Origin: an uncultured Bacteroidota bacterium
Lineage (GTDB): Bacteria; Bacteroidota; Bacteroidia; Bacteroidales; P3
Assembly (NCBI GenBank): GCA_902774845.1
Contig: CACYJU010000018.1
Location: forward strand, 1 to 46,850
Length of the DNA: 46,850 nucleotides
Direction of reading: 5' to 3'
Below are positions 1-7,006 of this stretch, piece after piece. The first letter of the stretch is position 1; each line of letters begins with the position of its first letter. Under the pieces are notes generated by a model that worked only from the letters and a program-made list of their open reading frames with translations, was not told the origin of the DNA and did no database searches. The position numbers and the translations under genes are program-made.

Positions 1-210
1 GCCGACCTGATAGATCTTGCCGAAGATGGCGGCTATGGAGTTGGCTGTGGCGAAGCGGGCGCGGTGGGCTACCTGACCGGGGGTGCGGGGGTTGTAGACA
101 TGGGAGGGCATGCTGCGGATGCGCTGCTGGTTGTGGACGACGTAGTAGATGCAGGGGCCTACGTGTCCGTAGAACTTGGAGGTGACGGGGTTGTGGGGGG
201 TGGTGGCCAT
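1..210 (-). CDS. DUF6266 family protein, N-terminal part (cut by window edge)
   Basis: Translating the minus strand from the ATG at 210 gives 70 codons with no stop before the window edge. The protein has a short basic start, a GHVGPCIYYV-like segment, then RSMPSHVYNPRTPGQVAHRA. The last stretch matches the R-P-x-x-x-x-NPRT-x-x-Q-x-x-x-R signature of DUF6266, a family found in Bacteroidetes with no known function. The remainder lies outside the window. A minus-strand -7 box at 398-406 is the likely promoter, leaving an unusually long leader filled with tandem repeats. Family assignment is from memory of the motif and fairly secure; function is unknown. Confidence 0.75.
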   Translation of the reverse strand, partial: MATTPHNPVTSKFYGHVGPCIYYVVHNQQRIRSMPSHVYNPRTPGQVAHRARFATANSIAAIFGKIYQVG

Positions 211-212
211 AT

Positions 213-292
213 TGGTGAATGTGTTAATTTGTTAATGTGTTAGTGGTGTATGGGTGTATGGGTGTATGGGTGTAGAGGTGTATGGGTGATAC
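213..292. repeat. octamer array, ten units
   Basis: Ten consecutive 8-bp units, three of the GTGTTAAT type followed by a run of GGTGTATG variants. It begins 3 bp from the DUF6266 start codon. The phase holds over the full 80 bp. The GTGTTAAT unit recurs at 1840-1871 and 10780-10811. Confidence 0.85.
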
Positions 293-295
293 AAT

Positions 296-394
296 GTATA
301 GGAATCGTAGAGGGGTTATAGGGGAAGTGTAGAGGATATATAGAGGAATCGTATAGGAATCATAGAGAAAGGGTAAAGGATTGGTAAAAATGAC
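296..394. repeat. 11-bp array A, nine units
   Basis: Nine degenerate 11-bp units, consensus close to GTAGAGGAATC, in perfect 11-bp phase for 99 bp. It ends 4 bp before a minus-strand -7 box. The 211-882 gap holds this array, its sister at 491-600, an octamer array and promoters, and no convincing gene. Confidence 0.85.
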
Positions 395-397
395 TCG

Positions 398-406
398 GCA
401 AAGATA
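398..406 (-). promoter_or_regulatory. -7 box for the DUF6266 gene
   Basis: The minus strand reads TATCTTTGC, an exact Bacteroidetes TAnnTTTGC box. No good TTTG box is seen 20 bp upstream. It sits between the two 11-bp arrays and points at the DUF6266 gene. Confidence 0.5.
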
Positions 407-490
407 CGAAGAAATATTAAATAAAACGGCTATACAGAATAAAGTTATTTTAGCATTAACTAAGACTTAACATAGACTTGAGTGCTATAA

Positions 491-600
491 AGTATAGAGA
501 ATCAAGCTGGAAAGTGTAAAGAAAACGTAAAGAAACCATAGAGAAGTCATAGAGAAATAATAGAGAAATGATAGAGAAATGATAAGGAAACCATAGAGGA
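491..600. repeat. 11-bp array B, ten units
   Basis: Ten 11-bp units with consensus nnnATAGAGAA, one of them (502-512) poorly conserved. The units differ mainly in their first three positions while ATAGAGAA is kept. It is related to array A at 296-394 but on the other side of the minus-strand promoter. Confidence 0.85.
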
Positions 601-720
601 AGTACATAATTTCTATTCAGAAGTGCATCTCAAGGTTAAGAACGACATTCGTACAGAACAAAATAAACGCCCGACCAAGAAAACACTCAAACTCCAATCT
701 CCATGAAAACAATTTTTTCT

Positions 721-729
721 TATATTTGC
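721..729 (+). promoter_or_regulatory. possible upstream -7 box
   Basis: TATATTTGC fits the TAnnTTTGC consensus on the plus strand. It lies about 80 bp upstream of the better-placed box for arcC, so it may be a second promoter. No clear -33 element was found. Confidence 0.3.
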
Positions 730-784
730 AATGACGAGTTGCATTCAGATGTTGAACCTAAGGCGGACGATTTTGTGCTTTTAA

Positions 785-817
785 TTGTGAAACTATCAAT
801 TAATATCGTATCTTTGC
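785..817 (+). promoter_or_regulatory. arcC promoter
   Basis: TTG at 785-787 lies 21 bp before TATCTTTGC at 809-817, matching the Bacteroidetes -33/-7 pattern. It lies about 65 bp upstream of the arcC start and is the best promoter for the arcC-arcB pair. Confidence 0.6.
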
Positions 818-882
818 AGTCCTATAGCGGGATGCTGTAGGATATAATTAACTGAAAAATAACTTATTGCATATCTAAAAAG

Positions 883-1818
883 ATGAGAAAACTTGCGGTA
901 GTAGCCTTCGGCGGCAACGCTCTTCTGCGCAGCGGACAGAAAGGCACCTATCAGGAACAGCTCTCGAACGTGGAGCAGACTTGCGAAAGTCTATACAACC
1001 TTCTGAAACGTAACTACAACATAGTCATCGGACACGGCAACGGCCCGCAGGTGGGCAACGTGATGCTGCAACACGAGGAGGGCAAACGTGCCGGCATAGA
1101 GGCTATGCCTATGGACTTCTGCGTGGCCGAGACTCAGGGCTCGATAGCCTACATGATTGAGATGGGGCTGCGCAACGTGATGGCTCGCCACGACATACAA
1201 CGCGACGTGGTGACACTGGTGACACAGGTGGCCGTGAACAAGCTCGACCCGATGTTCCAGAACCCCACCAAGCCTGTGGGACCTTACTACACCAAAGAAC
1301 AGGCCGAAGAGCTGGCCAAGACGACGGGCGCTGTATATAAGGAAGACCCGAAAGGTCGCGGCTGGCGCAAGGTGGTGGCTTCGCCCAAACCGACCCGCAT
1401 CAACAACATTAAGATTGTGAAACAGCTGGCTACAGCCGGAAACATCGTGGTAACCGTTGGTGGCGGCGGAATTCCGGTGGTGGAAGAGAGCGACTACGTG
1501 AAGGGCGTGGAGGCTGTGATAGACAAGGACCTGGCATCGGCATTGTGCGCTGTGCAGATTGGCGCCGACGAGTTCTACATCCTGACGGACGTGCCAAAGG
1601 TGTATATCAACTTCCGCAAGGAGAACGAGAAAGCGCTGGACACGATAAACATAGCCCAGGCGAAGAAATACCTCGAAGAGGGACAGTTTGCCGAAGGGTC
1701 GATGGCGCCGAAGGTGAGGGCCGCCATCATGTTCGTGGAGAACGGCGGCAAAGAGTGCATCATCACGGAAGCTGGCCAGCTGGACAACCCCAACTGCGGC
1801 ACAAGAATCGTTCGTTAG
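883..1818 (+). CDS. arcC: carbamate kinase
   Basis: A 311-aa cytosolic enzyme of the amino-acid kinase fold that makes ATP from carbamoyl phosphate and ADP, or the reverse. The N-terminus VVAFGGNALL is the glycine-rich phosphate loop, IGHGNGPQVG follows at about residue 50, and VTVGGGGIPV and ILTDVPKVYI are the later family signatures. Length is normal. The next gene is ornithine carbamoyltransferase, which supplies carbamoyl phosphate from citrulline, so the pair fits a catabolic ATP-yielding role. No arginine deiminase gene is nearby. The last codons and stop form the left arm of a perfect 17-bp inverted repeat. Confidence 0.96.
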   Translation: MRKLAVVAFGGNALLRSGQKGTYQEQLSNVEQTCESLYNLLKRNYNIVIGHGNGPQVGNVMLQHEEGKRAGIEAMPMDFCVAETQGSIAYMIEMGLRNVMARHDIQRDVVTLVTQVAVNKLDPMFQNPTKPVGPYYTKEQAEELAKTTGAVYKEDPKGRGWRKVVASPKPTRINNIKIVKQLATAGNIVVTVGGGGIPVVEESDYVKGVEAVIDKDLASALCAVQIGADEFYILTDVPKVYINFRKENEKALDTINIAQAKKYLEEGQFAEGSMAPKVRAAIMFVENGGKECIITEAGQLDNPNCGTRIVR

Positions 1819-1835
1819 CGAACGATTCTTGTGCC
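1798..1835. other. perfect 17-bp inverted repeat over the arcC stop codon
   Basis: GGCACAAGAATCGTTCG at 1798-1814 and its exact reverse complement at 1819-1835 leave a TTAG loop that contains most of the stop codon. It could act as a terminator or 3' stabiliser, although no T-run follows. Confidence 0.85.
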
Positions 1836-1839
1836 AAAC

Positions 1840-1871
1840 GTGTTAATGCTTTAATGTGTTAATGCGTGAGT
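1840..1871. repeat. octamer array, four units
   Basis: Four 8-bp units of the GTGTTAAT/GCTTTAAT type lie directly after the arcC hairpin and within the arcC-arcB gap. The same unit is seen at 221-244 and 10780-10811. Confidence 0.75.
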
Positions 1872-1919
1872 AATTTGAAAACTAAAAAAACAAAATAACA
1901 ATTTACAAAATCAAAAATC

Positions 1920-2921
1920 ATGGCTTACAATTTAAGAAACCGTAACTTCCTGAAGATTTTAGACTTCAGCCCGAAGGAGTTGAACTATCTGCTCGACCTG
2001 GCCCGCGACCTTAAACGCGCCAAATATGCTGGCTGCGAGCAGCCCACGATGACCGGCAAGAACATTGCCCTTATATTCGAGAAGACCTCGACCCGCACAC
2101 GCTGCGCCTTCGAGGTGGCCGCTAAAGACCAGGGTGCCCACGTGACCTATCTCGGTCCTACCGGCAGCCAGATTGGTGTGAAAGAGAGTATGAAGGACAC
2201 CGCCCGCGTGCTCGGCCGCATGTATGACGGCATCGAATACCGTGGTTTCAAACAGGAGACCGTCGAAGAGCTCGCCGCTTACGCTGGCGTACCGGTGTGG
2301 AACGGTCTCACCAACGAAGCTCACCCCACACAGATCCTCGCCGACTTCCTCACCATGCAGGAGCATGCCGGCAAGCCCCTCAACGAGGTGACCTTCGCTT
2401 ACGTAGGCGACGCCCGCTTCAACATGGGTAACAGCCTCATGGTCGGCGGCGCAAAGATGGGTATGGATGTGCGCATCATCGCCCCGAAGAAACTGCAGCC
2501 TGCTAAAGACCTCATCAAGAAATGCCAGGAGATAGCCAAAGAGACGGGCGCCAAGGTGACCGTGACCGACGACCCCGTGAAGGGCGTGAAAGGCTGCGAC
2601 TTCATCTACACCGACGTTTGGGTGTCGATGGGTGAGCCCGAGAAGGTATGGAAAGAGCGTATAGCCCTGCTGAAACCTTACCAGGTGAACGCCAAGATGA
2701 TGAAGAACACCGGCAACAAGAACTGCAAGTTCATGCACTGCCTGCCGGCATACCACAACCTGGAGACCCAGGTGGGACGCGACGTGCACGAGAAATTCGG
2801 TCTCGACGGCATCGAGGTGACCGAGGAGGTGTTCGAGAGCGAGAACAGCATCGTATTCGACGAAGCTGAGAACCGCATGCACACCATCAAGGCCGTCATG
2901 GTTGCAACACTGGGCGACTAA
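1920..2921 (+). CDS. arcB: ornithine carbamoyltransferase
   Basis: A 333-aa enzyme catalysing ornithine + carbamoyl phosphate = citrulline + phosphate. It shows the carbamoyl-phosphate motif STRTR at about residue 56, HPTQ near 140, the ornithine-binding DVWVSMGE loop near 230 and the catalytic HCLPAYH near 273. The SMG loop favours ornithine over putrescine, so putrescine carbamoyltransferase is less likely despite the agmatine genes nearby. Placement behind arcC and similarity to catabolic ArcB/ArgI forms suggest citrulline breakdown, though a biosynthetic ArgF role cannot be excluded from sequence. Confidence 0.93.
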   Translation: MAYNLRNRNFLKILDFSPKELNYLLDLARDLKRAKYAGCEQPTMTGKNIALIFEKTSTRTRCAFEVAAKDQGAHVTYLGPTGSQIGVKESMKDTARVLGRMYDGIEYRGFKQETVEELAAYAGVPVWNGLTNEAHPTQILADFLTMQEHAGKPLNEVTFAYVGDARFNMGNSLMVGGAKMGMDVRIIAPKKLQPAKDLIKKCQEIAKETGAKVTVTDDPVKGVKGCDFIYTDVWVSMGEPEKVWKERIALLKPYQVNAKMMKNTGNKNCKFMHCLPAYHNLETQVGRDVHEKFGLDGIEVTEEVFESENSIVFDEAENRMHTIKAVMVATLGD

Positions 2922-2924
2922 GAC

Positions 2925-2972
2925 TAATGTGTGATTGCTTGAATGCTTGAATGCTTATGTGTTTGAGTGTTT
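2925..2972. repeat. octamer array, six units
   Basis: Six 8-bp units from TAATGTGT through GATTGCTT and GAATGCTT to GAGTGTTT follow the arcB stop. GATTGCTT is the reverse complement of AAGCAATC, the unit of the array inside the beta-barrel gene at 4409-4440. Confidence 0.75.
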
Positions 2973-2991
2973 GTTGCAATCCGGTTGACCG

Positions 2992-3020
2992 AAGGGGCAT
3001 TTCTGAGAAGGGTGCCCCTT
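2992..3020 (+). terminator. hairpin, probable terminator after arcB
   Basis: AAGGGGCA at 2992-2999 pairs with TGCCCCTT at 3013-3020 across a 13-nt loop. Only a weak T-run follows. It lies 40 bp before the transporter start, so it could instead be an attenuator. Confidence 0.45.
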
Positions 3021-3059
3021 TGCTATGGAGTAAATCCAATAAATTTTCAATCAACGATT

Positions 3060-4253
3060 ATGGAATGGGTAACTAATCTTTTTGCTGGAGAGGGGCTTGC
3101 TCCTACTATTCTCTATCTGGCTGTGGCGGTCTTTGCTGGCTTGCTGCTGGGAAAGATAAAGGTTAAAGGTATCACTTTGGGCATCACCTGGGTGCTGTTT
3201 GTCGGTATCGCAGTCAGCGCCCTCGGCGTGACATTAAACCACGACATGCTACATATAGTAAAAGAGTTCGGTTTGATACTCTTTGTAACCGCCGTAGGAC
3301 TGCAGGTTGGACCTGGATTCTTCAAGTCGTTCAAAAGCGGCGGTCTTGCAATGAACCTCATGGCACTTATAGGTGTGGCACTGGGGGTGGTGATAACCAT
3401 TATCATAGCTAAACTCTCGGGCGAAAGCCTCGCTGATATGGCAGGCGTATATACCGGAGCTATAACGAACACACCAGGACTCTCGGCAGCTCAGCAGGCG
3501 GTGGGCGACCTCGGCATCGAAGGTGCTTCCGACCGACTGGCAGCGGGCTACGCTGTGGCCTATCCGCTGGCGGTGGTGGGCATGATACTGAGCTGCATCA
3601 TCCTGCGTCCGCTCTGCCGCATCGACCTGAAGAAAGAGCCGGTCAGCAGCCAGCAGCCAGCAGCCGGCGAGCAGAAGTCAACGGGTAGCGGCCAGAATTC
3701 GACCATAAAGCTCATCCCTATCTTTGTCATCATCGCACTCGGAATAGTTCTTGGCTCCATACCCATTCCCGTCGGCATGAAAGCTCCCGTGAAGCTCGGC
3801 TTGGCTGGAGGACCGCTGGTGGTTGCCATCATAGCCGGATGGCTCGGAGTGAAAAAAGGATGGTATGACACCGACTTCACCGACGGGCAGGGCGTACACA
3901 TGCTGCGCGAAGTGGGCATAGCACTCTTCCTTGCCGGAGTGGGACTTGGTGCAGGCGGCAAATTCATCGAGACGGTACAGGTTCACTACATGTGGGTGGT
4001 CTATGGTGTCATCATAACGATGGTACCGCCACTGATTGTCGCCACCTTCGGACGTCTTGTACTGAAACTGAACTACTACACCCTGATGGGATATATCGGC
4101 GGCAGCCACACAGACCCTCCGACGCTGGCTTTCGCCAACACTGTGGCACCCGAAGGCTGTAAACTGCCAAACATGGGCTACGCTACAGTATATCCACTCA
4201 CTATGTTCCTCCGCATATTCACAGCCCAACTGCTGGTACTTCTGGCTGTATAA
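3060..4253 (+). CDS. AspT/YidE-like membrane transporter, short form
   Basis: The ATG at 3060 was chosen because the upstream extension to 2967 covers repeats and a hairpin. The 397-aa protein has two hydrophobic blocks of about five to six helices separated by a polar linker rich in Q, S and G at about residues 180-200. Each block has the YidE/AspT duplication pattern, including NTPGLSAAQQAVG in the first and GGSHTDPPTLAFAN in the second. Family members are typically about 550 aa with two RCK_C domains between the halves; here the linker is too short to hold them. Likely a carboxylate or amino-acid exchanger; the substrate is unknown. Confidence 0.8.
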   Translation: MEWVTNLFAGEGLAPTILYLAVAVFAGLLLGKIKVKGITLGITWVLFVGIAVSALGVTLNHDMLHIVKEFGLILFVTAVGLQVGPGFFKSFKSGGLAMNLMALIGVALGVVITIIIAKLSGESLADMAGVYTGAITNTPGLSAAQQAVGDLGIEGASDRLAAGYAVAYPLAVVGMILSCIILRPLCRIDLKKEPVSSQQPAAGEQKSTGSGQNSTIKLIPIFVIIALGIVLGSIPIPVGMKAPVKLGLAGGPLVVAIIAGWLGVKKGWYDTDFTDGQGVHMLREVGIALFLAGVGLGAGGKFIETVQVHYMWVVYGVIITMVPPLIVATFGRLVLKLNYYTLMGYIGGSHTDPPTLAFANTVAPEGCKLPNMGYATVYPLTMFLRIFTAQLLVLLAV

Positions 4254-4258
4254 CAAAA

Positions 4259-4960
4259 TTGCGAACCACAAGACTCATAGTGTTGCTACTTGTCGGACTC
4301 CTGCCTTTGGCGGGAAGCGCACAAGAGACTCCAGACAACGACTTCGGCATCTGGGGTTCGGTGGATATGTCCTATACTTTCAAGAAGAAGGCAGCAGTGG
4401 ACTCACATACACAATCAGACAATCAAGCAATCAAGCAATCCACAAAACCGTCACGATGGTCAATCGGTACCCGGTTTGAATACCGCAGCCGCGACCTCTC
4501 GAGGCAGACGAACCTGTGGTTTGTGAGACCATACGTGGGTTTCAAAGCCACAAACTGGCTGAAGATGAACCTCTATTACGACTACTTCAAGAACCATTAC
4601 AAAGGCTACTACCAGCACCGCATCCTCTTCGACGCCACCGAGAGCCTCTCGAAGAACGGCCTGACTGTGAGCCTGAGAGAGCGCTTCATCGTGGCTTACG
4701 CGCCGGAGAGCGACAAATGGAGCTGGCTGCTGCGTCCCAAGCTGACGGCAAAATACCACATAGCCAATACGCGATTCTCACCATACGTGGCTTGCGAGCT
4801 ATATACGAACAAACACTGGACGATGATGCACAACTTCGCCGGATTGAACGTCAACCTGAGTAAAGGGTCGTCGCTGGATCTGTTCTATATGTTCGGCTTG
4901 AACAACGGGACAAACCGTCAAGACCACATCTTGGGTGTGGGGTACGGATTGAAATTGTGA
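4259..4960 (+). CDS. DUF2490-like outer-membrane beta-barrel protein
   Basis: The reading frame opens with TTG at 4259, five bases after the transporter stop. No ATG precedes the signal peptide (LIVLLLVGLLPLAGSAQ), so TTG is the best start. The mature part alternates hydrophobic and polar residues with many aromatic girdle positions (WFVRPYVGFK, LGVGYGLKL at the end), as in DUF2490 barrels whose role is unknown. It is probably cotranscribed with the transporter. A four-unit octamer array at 4409-4440 is translated in frame into a polar Gln/Ser-rich stretch, most simply read as a repeat insertion in a surface or periplasmic loop. Confidence 0.7.
   Translation: MRTTRLIVLLLVGLLPLAGSAQETPDNDFGIWGSVDMSYTFKKKAAVDSHTQSDNQAIKQSTKPSRWSIGTRFEYRSRDLSRQTNLWFVRPYVGFKATNWLKMNLYYDYFKNHYKGYYQHRILFDATESLSKNGLTVSLRERFIVAYAPESDKWSWLLRPKLTAKYHIANTRFSPYVACELYTNKHWTMMHNFAGLNVNLSKGSSLDLFYMFGLNNGTNRQDHILGVGYGLKL
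4409..4440. repeat. octamer array inside a coding sequence
   Basis: Four 8-bp units of the AAGCAATC type lie in frame in the beta-barrel gene. The length, 32 bp, is not a multiple of three, so the surrounding codons must have adjusted. Confidence 0.75.
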
Positions 4961-5016
4961 TTAGAGATTAGTGACCGGTGACTAGTGACCAGAGCTGATC
5001 ACTTAAAACTTGAAAC
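4961..5016. repeat. heptamer array filling a convergent gap
   Basis: Eight 7-bp units run from the base after the beta-barrel stop codon to the base before the aguA stop codon. The first units are of the TTAGTGA type and the last of the TTAAAAC/TTGAAAC type, both of which occur elsewhere in the window. Confidence 0.8.
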
Positions 5017-5017
5017 T

Positions 5018-6037
5018 TCACTCCGGCATCTGCTGAGAGAGGCAGTGGAAGCTGCCCAAACCCCAGATGATGTCGGTTGAGTCGATGCCGATAATCTCCC
5101 TGTCGGGAAAACAATCCTCAAGTATATAGGCGGCACGGGTGTCGGTGACACACTTGTAGGTCGGGAAGATGACCTTGCCGTTGGCGATATAGAAGTTAGC
5201 GTAGGAAGCAGGCAGACGCTGGTCCTCGTAGGTGACCACATCGGGCATGGGGAGTTCGACGACAGTAGGTTGCTTGCCGTTTGCAAGTCTGCAGGCGTTG
5301 AGCATCTTGAGGTTGTCCTGAAGGGGCTGGTAGTTCTCGTCCCACTTGTCCTCTTCTACGGCGGTGACGATGGTGTCCTCGGAGACAAATCGCGAGAGAT
5401 CGTCCACATGGCCGTCGGTGTCGTCGCCCATGATTCCATCGCCCAGCCATATCACATTCTGCACGCCGTAATACTTGCACAGATACTGCTCAATCTGGCT
5501 TTGGTTCAGCTGAGGATTGCGGTTCGGGTTGAGGAGACACGAAGTGGTGGTAAGCAGGTCGCCAACCCCGTTGACGTCGATGCTGCCACCCTCCATGACG
5601 ATATCGGCATCGAGAAGCTGCAACTCAGGATAGACCGAGTGTATCAAGCGCGGGATCTCGTTGTCCAACTCAGCTGGATACTTGCCACCCCAAGCGTTAT
5701 AGCGCCAGTTGACCATAGCAGCACATTTTCCGCTCTCGTCGACGAGGAAAGCAGGACCGTGGTCACGGCACCAGGCGTCGTTGGTCTTGAACTGATGGAG
5801 GAATACATTCTTCATGTCGGCACCGATACCCCTCAGTACTGCCGACACCTCGTCGGCCATCTTCTGGTCAAGGACTGAGATATGGACCTCCTCGTCCTCG
5901 GCGAGGGTTTTTATGAAGAGATTATAGGAGGGGAAGATGGTCTCGATCTTACCCGGCCAAGAGTTCTCATTGTGGGGATAGCTGAGCCATGTGGCTCTGT
6001 GGGTAGCCCATTCAGCGGGCATATGGAATTGGTTCAT
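5018..6037 (-). CDS. aguA: agmatine deiminase
   Basis: A 339-aa cytosolic hydrolase of the guanidino-group-modifying superfamily converting agmatine to N-carbamoylputrescine and ammonia. PAEWATHRATWLSYPHNENSW near the start, DNEIPRLIHSVYPELQ, and the catalytic Cys in GSFHCLSQQ close to the C-terminus are family features. The frame can begin at a TTG at 6043 that overlaps the aguB stop, but the ATG at 6037, two bases after that stop, is more plausible; an internal ATG at 6022 is also possible. It is cotranscribed behind aguB, which hydrolyses its product. Confidence 0.95.
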   Translation of the reverse strand: MNQFHMPAEWATHRATWLSYPHNENSWPGKIETIFPSYNLFIKTLAEDEEVHISVLDQKMADEVSAVLRGIGADMKNVFLHQFKTNDAWCRDHGPAFLVDESGKCAAMVNWRYNAWGGKYPAELDNEIPRLIHSVYPELQLLDADIVMEGGSIDVNGVGDLLTTTSCLLNPNRNPQLNQSQIEQYLCKYYGVQNVIWLGDGIMGDDTDGHVDDLSRFVSEDTIVTAVEEDKWDENYQPLQDNLKMLNACRLANGKQPTVVELPMPDVVTYEDQRLPASYANFYIANGKVIFPTYKCVTDTRAAYILEDCFPDREIIGIDSTDIIWGLGSFHCLSQQMPE

Positions 6038-6039
6038 AC

Positions 6040-6906
6040 TCAATCTATATAACGCTTCGTTATGGGCTGATAGCTGTCGATGCGGCGGTCGCGGAGGTAA
6101 GGCCAGTGGCGACGGTAGTGGTCGCTCTCGTCGAGGTCTAATTCTTCGATATGCAGAGCCTCTTCGAGGTGGGGTGCCTGATAGAGCACACGACCGAAGG
6201 CATTGGTGATGAAGCTTCCGCCCCAGAACTGCATACCTCCCTCTTTTCCGGTACGGTTAACCGAGATGACGGGCACCCCGTTGGCGACGGAATGTGCTCG
6301 CTGGATGGTCTGCCAGGCCTCATACTGCTCGCGGTTGTCGTGCTCGTCCTGCCGTTCGTCCCAACCTATAGCAGTCGGAAAGAAGAGCATCTCGGCACCC
6401 ATCAGCGAGGTGATACGGGCGGCTTCGGGATACCACTGATCCCAACAGATGAGCACACCCAAGCGACCAAACTGGGTGTCAAAGACTTTATAGCCAAGGT
6501 CGCCGGGAGTAAAGTAGAATTTCTCATAATAGCCCGGATCGTCGGGGATATGCATCTTGCGGTATTTGCCAAGATAGGAGCCGTCGGCATCGATGACGGC
6601 TGTGGTGTTGTGGTAGAGTCCCTCTGCGCGTTTCTCGAACATCGAAAGGATAAGCACCACGCCCAACTCTTTAGCAAGTTCGATGAAATGCTGCGATGTA
6701 GGGCCGTCTGGGATAGGCTCAGCCAGCTGGAAGTTCTGGTAGCGTTCCTCGTCGCAGAAATAAAGCGAGGCAAAGAGTTCCTGAAGGCAGATGATCTGAG
6801 CGCCGTCATCAGCGAGGCGGCGCACCAACTCGGTGTAGCGGGCTATGTTAGCCGATTTATCGGCCACACAGCTCATCTGGGCTATACCAACTTTGACTTT
6901 TCTCAT
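6040..6906 (-). CDS. aguB: N-carbamoylputrescine amidase
   Basis: A 288-aa nitrilase-superfamily enzyme that converts N-carbamoylputrescine to putrescine, ammonia and CO2. The Glu-Lys-Cys triad is visible: E in CLQELFAS, K in YRKMHIPDD and C in VLICWDQWYPEAAR. The frame is open upstream to 7254, but the start MRKVKVGIAQ at 6906 matches the family and lies just downstream of a -7 box at 6932-6940. First gene of an aguB-aguA pair, giving the two-step agmatine-to-putrescine route. Confidence 0.95.
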   Translation of the reverse strand: MRKVKVGIAQMSCVADKSANIARYTELVRRLADDGAQIICLQELFASLYFCDEERYQNFQLAEPIPDGPTSQHFIELAKELGVVLILSMFEKRAEGLYHNTTAVIDADGSYLGKYRKMHIPDDPGYYEKFYFTPGDLGYKVFDTQFGRLGVLICWDQWYPEAARITSLMGAEMLFFPTAIGWDERQDEHDNREQYEAWQTIQRAHSVANGVPVISVNRTGKEGGMQFWGGSFITNAFGRVLYQAPHLEEALHIEELDLDESDHYRRHWPYLRDRRIDSYQPITKRYID

Positions 6907-6931
6907 AGTACTGATGCTAACATTTGAGATT

Positions 6932-6940
6932 GCAAAAATA
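6932..6940 (-). promoter_or_regulatory. aguBA promoter -7 box
   Basis: The minus strand reads TATTTTTGC, ending 26 bp before the aguB ATG. A clear -33 TTTG at the expected distance was not seen. A similar box faces the other way at 6972-6980, so the 100-bp gap is a divergent promoter region. Confidence 0.55.
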
Positions 6941-6971
6941 CACAAAACAAGTGGATATGAGAGAATTTTCG

Positions 6972-6980
6972 TATTTTTGC
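6972..6980 (+). promoter_or_regulatory. -7 box for the 1256-aa surface protein
   Basis: TATTTTTGC on the plus strand lies 26 bp before the ATG at 7007, mirroring the aguB box. The -33 element is weak. Confidence 0.5.
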
Positions 6981-7006
6981 AAAAATAAAACAGACAATCC
7001 CTGTTG

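Noticed and set aside
213..600. Possible CRISPR array
   Set aside because: Units of 8 and 11 bp are directly adjacent with no spacers, and there are no cas genes.
1959..2882. 307-aa open frame on the minus strand
   Set aside because: Antisense to ornithine carbamoyltransferase and without any family signature.
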